Assembly: GCA_035570935.1 (NCBI GenBank)
Contig: DATMKU010000058.1
Coordinates: 1 to 10,316, forward strand
DNA length: 10,316 nucleotides
Source of the DNA: AP-15 sp035570935
GTDB lineage: Bacteria; Pseudomonadota; Alphaproteobacteria; ATCC43930; CGMCC-115725
Direction: 5' to 3'
The notes beneath the pieces were generated by a model. The model saw only the letters and a program-made list of their open reading frames with translations. It was not told the origin of the DNA and made no database searches. Below, in pieces: positions 1 through 5,801 of this stretch (its first letter is position 1; every line of letters begins with the position of its first letter). Position numbers and translations under genes: made by a program.

Positions 1-186
1 GAAGAAGCGCGCCAGGCGCTGGCGATGGGACCGACAGCGCGCCTGATCGAAGAAAAGCAGCCCGCCGAGGCGACCCGCCAGACGATCGCCTGCGAGATCG
101 AGGCAGCCTTCGCCGCCGAGGCGAGCACCGGCACGATCCGGCTGCCTGGGACGATCTTTCTGGTCGAAGCGCGCCGCTCGGGCTGA
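1..186 (+). CDS. C-terminal end of a probable class I SAM-dependent methyltransferase (5' truncated)
   Basis: An open frame runs from the first base to a TGA at 184-186 and encodes 61 residues, so only the C-terminus is in the window. The tail is an Ala/Glu-rich helical stretch with a Gly-Pro-Thr-Ala-Arg turn, followed by the ending GTIRLPGTIFLVEARRSG. Many alphaproteobacterial class I methyltransferases end in a similar way: an amphipathic helix, then a 'vrlPgavwlvtArr'-like final beta strand. The SAM-binding motifs would lie upstream of the window, so neither family nor substrate can be confirmed here. The gene converges on the CoA-transferase gene with only 17 bp between the two stops. The reading frame is credible because its codon use matches the neighbouring genes and it ends exactly where the opposing gene ends. 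The methyltransferase label is a moderate-confidence recollection of family style. Confidence 0.5.
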   Translation, partial: EEARQALAMGPTARLIEEKQPAEATRQTIACEIEAAFAAEASTGTIRLPGTIFLVEARRSG

Positions 187-203
187 TCCCGCGCCCGCGG
201 GCG

Positions 204-1421
204 TCAGATGATCTTGCGGTCCCGGAAATCCTCGATCTGCGCCGGGGTGTAGCCGAGGCGGGCAAGGATTTCGTCGTTATCGGCGCCGAGTTTCGGGGCG
301 ACGCCGATTTGCGCCGGGGTTTCGGAGAAGTGCCACGGCGAGCCGTGCACCTTGAGCGTCTTGCCGTATTCCGGGTAGTCGATTTCGGTCACGTAGCCGT
401 TGGCCAGCACGTCGGGATCGTTTGCGGCTTCGAGCAACGTGTTGATCGGCGCCGAGACGATGTCGGCACCGCGCAGCCGCGCTACCCAGTCGGCGCGCGG
501 CCCGGTCGCAAACAATTCGTCCAGCATGCGCAGCAACGTCGCGCGCTTTTCGTCGGACATGACGACGACGCCGAGATCGCCAAACCCGGCGTTTTCGAGG
601 GCTTCGTAAAACCCGAGCGCCCCCATCGCGTCGCGCCATTTGCGGGCGCCGTTCAGCTGAAACACCAGCGGCTTGCCGTCGCGGTCGTTGAAGCTGGCGC
701 TGAGGCCGGGGCGCTGCGGCGTGCCGGTGATGCGGGCCTGGCCGGTCACCGGATTGCGGTTGCGCCACATCGCCGTCGTCAGGGTCCAGCCCATCAGGCG
801 GATTTGCCCGCCGAGCAACGAGCAATCGACCTTTTGGCCGATGCCGGTGCTGCGCGCATGGGTCAGCGCCGCGAGCGCCCCGCCAAAGGCGAGGATGGCG
901 CAGGTTTCATCCGCGACGGAGACGATGCCGGTTTTCATCGGCTGACCCGGCGTCGAATAGGCTTCGGCGACGCCGCCCAATGCCTGCGCCATTGAATCGG
1001 TCCCCGGCAGACCGGCGTGCGGCCCGTTGGGGCCGTAGCCCGAGACCGACACGTAGACGAGCCTCGGGTTCACCTTTCTCAGCTCGTCGTAGCCGAAGCC
1101 GTTTTTCTCGGCCGCGCCGGGGCGGAAATTCTGCCCGAAGATGTCCGCCGTCGCGACCAGCTTGCGCAGGACGTCGCGACCTTCTCCGGACTTCAGGTTC
1201 AGGGTGAGGCTTTTGACGCCGCGGTTGTTGGTCTCGAAATAGGTGCTGGGCAACCCGGGCAGGACGGTCGAGCCGCGCGAATTGTCACCGACTTCCGGGA
1301 CCTCGATCTTGATGACCTCAGCGCCGAGATCGGCCATCAGCATGTAGGGCACAGTGCCGGCCTGCGCGGTGGAGCAGGCGACAACCTTGACGCCCTGGAG
1401 CGGACCATGCGGCTCAGTCAT
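204..1421 (-). CDS. CaiB/BaiF family (class III) CoA-transferase
   Basis: This 405-residue protein has the usual length for the family. Class III CoA-transferases move CoA between acyl-CoA and a carboxylic acid through an aspartyl-CoA thioester, and act in the cytosol. Visible family landmarks are the N-terminal 'GVKVVACST' strand, 'MADLGAEVIKIE' (29-40), 'NNRGVKSLTLNLKS' (65-78), 'RPGAAEKNGFGYDEL' (100-114) and the C-terminal 'EILARLGYTPAQI' (384-396). The likely catalytic Asp is D171 in 'SVADETCA', which aligns by context with Asp169 of formyl-CoA transferase. The related racemases (AMACR) have a catalytic His before an Asp near residue 141. Here that site reads 'LPGTDS', which favours transferase over racemase. 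The start is well supported: AGGAGG (plus-strand 1431-1436) lies 9 nt upstream of the ATG. The gene is downstream of the alpha/beta hydrolase with a 64-nt gap, so the two are probably cotranscribed. The acid substrate is unknown. Confidence 0.93.
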   Translation of the reverse strand: MTEPHGPLQGVKVVACSTAQAGTVPYMLMADLGAEVIKIEVPEVGDNSRGSTVLPGLPSTYFETNNRGVKSLTLNLKSGEGRDVLRKLVATADIFGQNFRPGAAEKNGFGYDELRKVNPRLVYVSVSGYGPNGPHAGLPGTDSMAQALGGVAEAYSTPGQPMKTGIVSVADETCAILAFGGALAALTHARSTGIGQKVDCSLLGGQIRLMGWTLTTAMWRNRNPVTGQARITGTPQRPGLSASFNDRDGKPLVFQLNGARKWRDAMGALGFYEALENAGFGDLGVVVMSDEKRATLLRMLDELFATGPRADWVARLRGADIVSAPINTLLEAANDPDVLANGYVTEIDYPEYGKTLKVHGSPWHFSETPAQIGVAPKLGADNDEILARLGYTPAQIEDFRDRKII

Positions 1422-1430
1422 GTCGAACGA

Positions 1431-1436
1431 CCTCCT
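1431..1436 (-). promoter_or_regulatory. Shine-Dalgarno of the CoA-transferase gene
   Basis: The minus strand reads AGGAGG here, a full match to the anti-SD core, 9 nt before the ATG at 1421. It fixes the start and indicates independent translation initiation even if the gene is cotranscribed with the upstream hydrolase. Confidence 0.8.
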
Positions 1437-1485
1437 ATCCTATTTCCCATTCCCCTCGCATATCGGAGGTCGGGGTGGGAACCGG

Positions 1486-2223
1486 CTAGCCTCGCGCGGG
1501 GGTGTGCTTCGCCAGGAATTCCTTGATCCGCGCTTTCGCCGGCGTCAGCGCCGGTTCGGTCTTCCACTCGGGGATGAACTCGCAATTCGGCAGCAATTTC
1601 GACAGCTCTTCCGAGATCGGCCAAGGGTGCGCCTCGTCGTTGCCGGCCAATACCATGCACGGCGCCTTCACCGTCCTCACGAAATCGCGGTCGGCGCAAT
1701 AGACAAAGCCCGGCGTATAGAGGTTTTGGTAGAACGCATTCAGAACTTGCTCGGTCGCTTCGGGGCGGTCGGTCAGCGTTTCGGCCCAGCCCCTGTAATT
1801 CGGGTTCCACTCCGGCTTTAGCGGGCCGACGCGCCCGATCGGCTGCGCCAAGACCACGGATTGCACCCGTTCGGGGTGATGCTTGAGCATATTGATGATA
1901 AACGAGCCGCCGATGCACTGGCCGTAGAGATGGCACTTGTCGATGCGCAGATGGTCGAGGAGCGCCACGTGGTCGGCGGTGTAGGCGTCCCAGCCGTCGT
2001 GCGCGGTGATCGGGGCGCGGCTCTCTCCGCCGGCATTGCGCTGGTCCATCGCGATGACGCGGTACTCAGCCGCCCATTCCTTCGTCGGGTTGATCGGCGC
2101 CGAGGGCTGCCCCCAGACCGCAATCACCGATCGCAGACCGGCGGGCGCGAAGGTCAGGATCGGAAATCCGCGGCCGGACTCCTCGTAGTAGATATGAGCG
2201 CCATGGTGGTCAAAGTTCGGCAT
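1486..2223 (-). CDS. Alpha/beta-hydrolase-fold protein with a Cys in the nucleophile elbow
   Basis: The protein has 245 residues and no signal peptide. The alpha/beta-hydrolase layout is clear: an early strand 'FPILTFAPAG' (20-29), 'YRVIAMDQRNAGGES' (54-68, the usual D-x-R-G-x-G region), the helix 'YTADHVALLDHLRI' (81-94), then the nucleophile elbow 'LYGQCIGGSF' (99-108). The elbow is G-x-C-x-G, so the nucleophile would be C103 rather than Ser. The likely acid is D196 in 'VLAGNDEAHP'. The usual catalytic His near the C-terminus ('GH') is absent: 'CEFIPEWKTEPALTPAKARIKEFL' has none, and the nearest candidate is H199. It may be a Cys-dependent hydrolase or lyase, or a non-canonical member. The start is supported by AAGGA (plus-strand 2231-2235) 7 nt upstream. 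It is the first gene of a probable two-gene unit with the CoA-transferase, so it could release an acid that is then activated with CoA. That role is inference. Confidence 0.9.
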   Translation of the reverse strand: MPNFDHHGAHIYYEESGRGFPILTFAPAGLRSVIAVWGQPSAPINPTKEWAAEYRVIAMDQRNAGGESRAPITAHDGWDAYTADHVALLDHLRIDKCHLYGQCIGGSFIINMLKHHPERVQSVVLAQPIGRVGPLKPEWNPNYRGWAETLTDRPEATEQVLNAFYQNLYTPGFVYCADRDFVRTVKAPCMVLAGNDEAHPWPISEELSKLLPNCEFIPEWKTEPALTPAKARIKEFLAKHTPARG

Positions 2224-2273
2224 GTCAGTGTCCTTTCGATGAAACCTTTTTCCGGGCCAAGCGCTTCATTCTA

Positions 2274-2498
2274 GTGAGGTTACGGGATGGCGGAAGCGCT
2301 GCGCGTCGAGCGCCGGGCCGGTGTTGTTGCCGTTAGCCTATTGTAATCCGGCTTCTACGGCCGGACACAATTTAGCCGTAAAACGACGCGGGCGTCTTGC
2401 GAATTCGTGGCGCTGGGCGAGCCGCAATCGTCAGCAGGGCTGTTCCTTCAGAAATTTAGCGCGGCCACTGGAAAGCGATCGGCGCGCCTATTTCGCCT
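2274..2498. other. Intergenic stretch with no recognisable gene
   Basis: No frame in this stretch has a convincing start plus family signature. It contains a slightly AT-richer patch around 2330-2385 that includes a loosely symmetric sequence (TTGT at 2341, CCGG at 2348 and 2361, ACAA at 2367). It is upstream of the minus-strand hydrolase gene and may hold its promoter. The only core I can point to is TTCCGC/TAGAAT (plus-strand 2290-2295 and 2268-2273, 16-nt spacer, read on the minus strand), which is weak. Confidence 0.4.
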
Positions 2499-2519
2499 TG
2501 GCCGGGCTTGGCCCGGCCA
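2499..2519. repeat. REP-like palindrome, TGGCCGGGC-TTG-GCCCGGCCA type
   Basis: Perfect 9-bp arms (TGGCCGGGC at 2499-2507, GCCCGGCCA at 2511-2519) enclose a 3-nt TTG loop. The core and the following 'TCCACGCC' resemble the 'CATGGCCGGGCTTG..CCCGGCCATCCACG' intergenic palindromes I associate with Bradyrhizobium and relatives. It abuts the decayed end of the IS110 remnant. It can form a strong hairpin in either transcript but has no T-tract, so I call it a repeat, not a terminator. Confidence 0.65.
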
Positions 2520-2550
2520 TCCACGCCTTCGACCGCCCGAGACAACGACG

Positions 2551-2661
2551 CGGATGCGCAGGACCTCGCGCCACAGCACCACCGCGCCCGACGCGTCGAC
2601 CCCATGCACCTGAAAAACCCGCTTGGGTCAGATCCAGCCCGATCCTGATAACCTCGCTCAT
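2551..2661 (-). pseudogene. IS110-family transposase N-terminal fragment, frameshifted
   Basis: The ATG at 2661, preceded by GGAGGGAG, begins MSEVIRIGLDLT, the characteristic N-terminus of many IS110 transposases, with the first RuvC-like Asp in 'GLD'. After codon 12 an extra base in the CCC run (plus-strand GGG, 2625-2627) shifts the frame. Skipping one base restores KRVFQVHGVDASGAVVL followed by WREVLR, the expected continuation. Similarity fades after about 2556, just before a REP-like palindrome. Read without correction, the frame stays open as a meaningless Arg/Gly-rich 110-residue product. This is a dead gene. The family call rests on recalled consensus, not on a search. Confidence 0.78.
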
Positions 2662-2778
2662 GGATGGCTCCCTCCGTTGGTGTTGTTGGCAACCCAACCT
2701 TGGCCAGTGGCAGGCGCCCCTCAGGTCATCCTCCCAAACGCCCTTGACACCAAACAGCCCATGCAACTCCGGGGCTGA

Positions 2779-2848
2779 AGGCCCACGCATCGGCCGCATC
2801 GTTCTTGTTCCGCCACACATAGGCTTTGGCGTATGCCGGCGGGATCAG
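2779..2848 (-). pseudogene. IS110-family transposase internal fragment
   Basis: The minus strand from 2848 reads LIPPAYAKAYVWRNKND followed by AADAWAF. This matches the 'LIPPxYVKPYVKRxKNDAADAEAI' segment that lies roughly 80-110 residues into IS110-type transposases and contains conserved Asp residues of the DEDD site. The match stops abruptly at both sides: a REP-like palindrome lies upstream (2867-2892), and leader-like sequence of the other fragment lies downstream. There is no start codon or ribosome-binding site of its own. It is a fossil fragment about 23 codons long. Confidence 0.65.
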
Positions 2849-2866
2849 CCATTGCTTCACGCCAAC

Positions 2867-2892
2867 GGTGGGTTACGCTGTGCCAACCCACC
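2867..2892. repeat. REP-like palindrome, GGTGGGTT...AACCCACC type
   Basis: Perfect 8-bp arms (GGTGGGTT at 2867-2874, AACCCACC at 2885-2892) surround a 10-nt loop ACGCTGTGCC, followed by 'CTACGCG'. This closely resembles the 'GGTGGGTTACGC...AACCCACCCTACGC' repeats I associate with Bradyrhizobium-type genomes. It lies 42 nt before the ATG of the FAD oxidoreductase, so it may fall inside that gene's promoter or leader. Confidence 0.68.
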
Positions 2893-2895
2893 CTA

Positions 2896-2907
2896 CGCGA
2901 TATCGCG
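2896..2907. promoter_or_regulatory. 12-bp perfect palindrome upstream of the FAD oxidoreductase gene
   Basis: CGCGATATCGCG is its own reverse complement and lies 27 nt before the ATG at 2935. Its position would suit a repressor operator, but it adjoins a REP-like repeat and may simply be part of that repeat's flank. No regulator gene is present in the window to pair with it. Confidence 0.3.
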
Positions 2908-2934
2908 ACAACCTCCGGTCATCAGGAATAGACC

Positions 2935-4416
2935 ATGAAGGATCAACCTTCAGCACCACAGAGATGGGATGTGGAATCAGATGTCGTCGTCGTCGGCCTC
3001 GGGGCGGCGGGTGTCGCCGCTGCGGTCACCGCCCACGACCTCGGAGCCAAGGTCGTCGTCCTGGAAAAAGCGCCCGAGGGCGAGGAAGGCGGCAACACCC
3101 GCGTCGCCGGCCAGGGATACCTGAATACGTCGTCGGCCGAGCAGGCGATCGCCTATCTGACCGCGCTCTGCGGCCCCTACACAATACCCGAGACCATGGC
3201 GTGGGCGTGGGCGGAGGAGATGTGCCGCAACAATGAATGGCTCAGAAGGCTCGGCGGCGACCCGCAAGAGCATCAACATCCGCCGGTCGGCATCGAATTT
3301 CCCAATCTGCCCGGCTCGGACTGTGTGCATAAATTCCACGATGGACCCACCTACGGCTATTCGTACACCTGGAAACTGTTCGAGCGCCTGGTCAGGGAAC
3401 GCCCGATCCCCATTCTCTATGAAACCCCAGGGCGAGACCTGATCCAGCACGGCATCACCAAGGAAATTCTCGGGGTGCGAGCCGAGCGGGGCAATAAATC
3501 GGTCTATGTCAAGGCGCGCAAGGCAGTGGTGCTGACTTGCGGCGGCTTTGAAAACAACCAGGAAATGATCCGCAATTATCTCCCTGGCGTTCCCTATTGC
3601 TATACCTCGGGCACGCCGTACAACGAAGGAGACGGCATCGCGATGGCGATGTCGGTCGGCGCCGACCTCTGGCACATGAACAATTACGCCGGCCCCTCAA
3701 TGGCGCTGAAGGTTCCGGAAATCCGTACGACGTTTTCGATGCAGGCGCTGCACTACAGCAAGAAAATGCCGGGCGGCATGATCGTGGTCGGCCCCGACGC
3801 TGAACGCTTTACCGACGAAAAATTCAAGACCCGCCACGGTAAAATCCCGGTCCACGGGTGCTGGCTGCCGCTCGCCACCCCGTGCCCGATGTTTCTCGTC
3901 TTCGACCACGCGCTCTTCTCTGCCGGCCCGCTCTACGACAAGCACCCGAGCCACGGCTGGACGCAAATAATCGAGCGCTACGATTGGAGCGAGGACAACA
4001 GCGCGGAGTTGGCGACGGGCTGGATCAAGACCGCCGACAGTCTCGCCGGCCTCGCCGCGGCCGTGGGCCTCGACCCTGCCCGGCTGGTCGACACGGTGGG
4101 CCGGTGGAACCGCAATTGCGGCGCGAAACACGACCCCGATTTCGGCCGGACCCTGATGCTGTCGCCGCTCATCGACAAGCCGTTTTACGCGGTCGAGCTG
4201 TCGCCTTCGATGCTCAACACCCAAGGCGGCCCGCGACGCAACGAGAAGGGCCAGATCGTGCGGCCCGACGGCACGCCGATCGCCCGGTTGTACAGCGCCG
4301 GAGAACTCGGCTCAATTTACAGCTATCTCTACCAGGGCACTGGCAATATTGGCGAATGCCTGGCGTTCGGCCGCATCTCCGGGCGCAACGCCGCGGCCGA
4401 AATGCCTTGGGAGTAG
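2935..4416 (+). CDS. FAD-dependent oxidoreductase, FAD_binding_2 (fumarate reductase flavoprotein / ketosteroid dehydrogenase-like) family
   Basis: This 493-residue soluble flavoprotein has an N-terminal Rossmann FAD motif 'VVVVGLGAAG' (17-26), the ribose-binding acidic residue E44 in 'VVLEKAPE', and the family's 'EGGNTRVAGQGYL' (51-63), where FAD-contacting Gly/Asn/Thr residues follow the first fold. The C-terminal FAD-closing motif is 'LYSAGELGSIYS' (452-463) plus GTGNIGECLAFGRISG (468-483), diagnostic of the FAD_binding_2 superfamily (fumarate reductases, 3-ketosteroid-delta1-dehydrogenases, tricarballylate dehydrogenase). The central segment (about 130-350) would be the substrate-capping domain. 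There is no signal peptide, Tat motif or heme-binding domain, so it is a cytosolic stand-alone enzyme rather than a periplasmic fumarate reductase. AGGA at 2924-2927 gives a 7-nt spacing to the ATG. The stop lies 7 bp from the opposing gene's stop. Substrate is unknown; alkene reduction or alpha,beta-desaturation of a ketone are the family's typical reactions. Confidence 0.92.
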   Translation: MKDQPSAPQRWDVESDVVVVGLGAAGVAAAVTAHDLGAKVVVLEKAPEGEEGGNTRVAGQGYLNTSSAEQAIAYLTALCGPYTIPETMAWAWAEEMCRNNEWLRRLGGDPQEHQHPPVGIEFPNLPGSDCVHKFHDGPTYGYSYTWKLFERLVRERPIPILYETPGRDLIQHGITKEILGVRAERGNKSVYVKARKAVVLTCGGFENNQEMIRNYLPGVPYCYTSGTPYNEGDGIAMAMSVGADLWHMNNYAGPSMALKVPEIRTTFSMQALHYSKKMPGGMIVVGPDAERFTDEKFKTRHGKIPVHGCWLPLATPCPMFLVFDHALFSAGPLYDKHPSHGWTQIIERYDWSEDNSAELATGWIKTADSLAGLAAAVGLDPARLVDTVGRWNRNCGAKHDPDFGRTLMLSPLIDKPFYAVELSPSMLNTQGGPRRNEKGQIVRPDGTPIARLYSAGELGSIYSYLYQGTGNIGECLAFGRISGRNAAAEMPWE

Positions 4417-4423
4417 ACGCGGG

Positions 4424-5665
4424 TTAGCGCAGACGCGAGCCCGGGTCCATCCCCAGATAGACCCGGCCGCCGATCGGGTACCACTCCGGCGCGATCGTGA
4501 CCGTCTGGCCGACGACGTGCAGGTCGCGCCAGCATTCGGCGAGCCGGCTCTCGCGCTTGAACGACGTGCTGCCGCCATGCCGGTACATCAAGTCCATCGC
4601 CTCGCGCGCGCTGTCGGCGGCGTAGGTCGAGGCCAACCGGCAACGAGCGCGTTGCTCGATGGTGGTCTCGTTGCCGGAAGCGACCGTATTCCACAATTCG
4701 GTGATCATCGCAGTGCGATAGGCGCGCCCGGCGTTCAGGATCGCATCAGCCCGCCCGACCGCGTCCTGCACCTGGGGGTTCTCGCACAGCAGCGCGCCGG
4801 TGCGCCCGCGCGGCGTCTTGCCACCGGCGAGATCGATCAGCGCGTCGATGCCGGCCCGCGCGATGCCGGTGATCACGGCGCTGTGGTGCGGCCCGACCCA
4901 GCACTGGACCGGAAGGGCATAGGTGATCCCCGGCCAGCGCGCCCACTGGTTTTCGAGCGGGATGCCGACTTGCGGCATCGTCCGCCGTTCGGGCAGGAAG
5001 ACGTCCTTGACCGTCCAGTCGAAGCTGCCGGTGCCGCGCAAGCCGGCCACGTCCCAGCTCCCCGGCACGATCTCCGCTTCGGCGCGCGCGAATACCCCGC
5101 GCCAATAGAGGGAGCCGCCATCCGGGTGGCGGCGCGGTTGGCCGTCATCGCCAATCACTTGAAAGCTTCCGAGCAGCCAACTGGCCTCCTGGCAGCCGCT
5201 GCCGAACTGCCAGTGACCGCTGACGCGGTAGCCGCCCGCCACTGGCGTTGCCTGCCCGCCGCCCGGCACGGCGGTTCCGGCGATCACCGTATCCGCCCGC
5301 TTCCCGTAAATTTCGTGGACACCGTCGTCCGGCAACCCGAGCGTGACCAATTGGCCGACGCCCCCGTTGCCGAGGTTCCAGCCGACCGAGCCGGCACCCT
5401 CGGCCAACAGCTCGACAACCCGCAGATAGGTCAGCGGGTCGGACCCGAGGCCGCCGAGAGTGCGCGGGATCACCAATTTGTAGAAGCCGGCGTCGCGCAA
5501 CTGCTCGAACAGGGCCGGCGGCAGGCGCTGCTCGCGCTCGATCTCGTCGCGATACCCGCGCAGCACCGGCCGCAGCGCCGCCGCGGCCCGCACCACGGGT
5601 TGCGCGTCGACATCGGCCGGCAAGCGCGTCTCCTCGGCGCTTGCGTCCATTTCCATCGTGTCCAT
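4424..5665 (-). CDS. Acyl-CoA-dehydrogenase-fold flavoprotein (HsaA/HpaB-like monooxygenase or dehydrogenase)
   Basis: The protein has 413 residues, normal for the fold. The N-terminal helical domain includes 'LPPALFEQLRDAGFYKLVIPRTLGG' (48-72), and 'DPLTYLRVVELLAEGAGSVGW' follows. The middle beta domain has 'VSGHWQFGSGCQEASW' (148-163) and 'GLRGTGSFDWTVKDVFLP' (208-225). The C-terminal helical domain has 'YRHGGSTSFKRESRLAECWRDLHVVGQT' (361-388), where 'RxxRDLHxxxQ' is typical of the Acyl-CoA_dh_2 C-terminus. These variants fit the subgroup containing two-component flavin monooxygenases (HsaA, HpaB-type) and DszC/SfnC-like enzymes at least as well as true acyl-CoA dehydrogenases. I could not locate the classical dehydrogenase catalytic Glu with certainty. 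No flavin reductase partner is in the window. AGGAGG (plus-strand 5671-5676) lies 5 nt before the ATG. The CMD-family gene upstream ends 111 nt away on the same strand. Confidence 0.9.
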   Translation of the reverse strand: MDTMEMDASAEETRLPADVDAQPVVRAAAALRPVLRGYRDEIEREQRLPPALFEQLRDAGFYKLVIPRTLGGLGSDPLTYLRVVELLAEGAGSVGWNLGNGGVGQLVTLGLPDDGVHEIYGKRADTVIAGTAVPGGGQATPVAGGYRVSGHWQFGSGCQEASWLLGSFQVIGDDGQPRRHPDGGSLYWRGVFARAEAEIVPGSWDVAGLRGTGSFDWTVKDVFLPERRTMPQVGIPLENQWARWPGITYALPVQCWVGPHHSAVITGIARAGIDALIDLAGGKTPRGRTGALLCENPQVQDAVGRADAILNAGRAYRTAMITELWNTVASGNETTIEQRARCRLASTYAADSAREAMDLMYRHGGSTSFKRESRLAECWRDLHVVGQTVTIAPEWYPIGGRVYLGMDPGSRLR

Positions 5666-5670
5666 TGGCT

Positions 5671-5676
5671 CCTCCT
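5671..5676 (-). promoter_or_regulatory. Shine-Dalgarno of the acyl-CoA-dehydrogenase-fold gene
   Basis: The minus strand reads AGGAGG 5 nt before the ATG at 5665. This selects that ATG over the in-frame ATGs at codons 4 and 6 of the same gene. Confidence 0.7.
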
Positions 5677-5760
5677 GCCGCCGTTCCGGTCGCCGGGTAT
5701 GGGCGCGCTCCGCCGCCGCGCCGCGCGGTCGGGCGGCTTGGGAGCCGCGATCGATTCCTC

Positions 5761-5801
5761 GGCGTCTCCGACGAGGCTATCCCGCCGCCGCCGGAGACGC
5801 C
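5761..5801. repeat. Perfect 10-bp inverted repeat spanning the CMD-family stop codon
   Basis: GGCGTCTCCG (5761-5770) and CGGAGACGCC (5792-5801) are exact reverse complements separated by 21 nt. The stop codon of the CMD-family gene (5777-5779) sits in the loop. There is no T-tract on either strand, so it is not a standard intrinsic terminator. It could be an mRNA-stabilising or attenuating hairpin between the two cotranscribed genes. Confidence 0.5.

Larger units (their letters stand above)
2551..2848 (-). mobile_element. Decayed, rearranged IS110-family insertion sequence remnant
   Basis: Read on the minus strand, the stretch contains in order: a piece resembling an internal segment of an IS110-type DEDD transposase (2848 to about 2780), a non-coding leader (about 2770-2662) with a strong SD-like GGAGGGAG (plus-strand 2668-2675), and then the transposase N-terminus (2661 to about 2551). 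In an intact element the N-terminus precedes the internal segment, so this order implies two overlapping partial copies or a rearrangement. Neither piece is complete and the N-terminal piece is frameshifted, so the element cannot encode a functional transposase. IS110 elements lack classical terminal inverted repeats, so exact ends cannot be drawn. The outer limits given are where recognisable similarity fades. Confidence 0.72.

Noticed and set aside
192..203. CGCCCGCGGGCG palindrome between the methyltransferase tail and the CoA-transferase as a shared terminator
   Set aside because: A 12-bp perfect palindrome without a loop cannot form a proper hairpin and has no T-tract; likely a GC-rich coincidence.
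204..1421. Alpha-methylacyl-CoA racemase
   Set aside because: The racemase His is not present at the expected site (sequence 'LPGTDS'), whereas the transferase Asp (D171) is.
309..1526. Plus-strand frames antisense to the CoA-transferase
   Set aside because: No recognisable domain or RBS, and composition typical of antisense shadows; the minus-strand gene has clear family motifs and an AGGAGG.
2268..2295. TTCCGC/TAGAAT as the promoter of the minus-strand hydrolase unit
   Set aside because: The -35 match is poor and there is no supporting conservation; mentioned only in the intergenic entry.
2488..2820. A 110-residue minus-strand ORF in the intergenic gap as an intact small gene
   Set aside because: Its second half is the out-of-frame reading of an IS110 transposase N-terminus and its first half is IS leader sequence; it is a fossil, not a gene.
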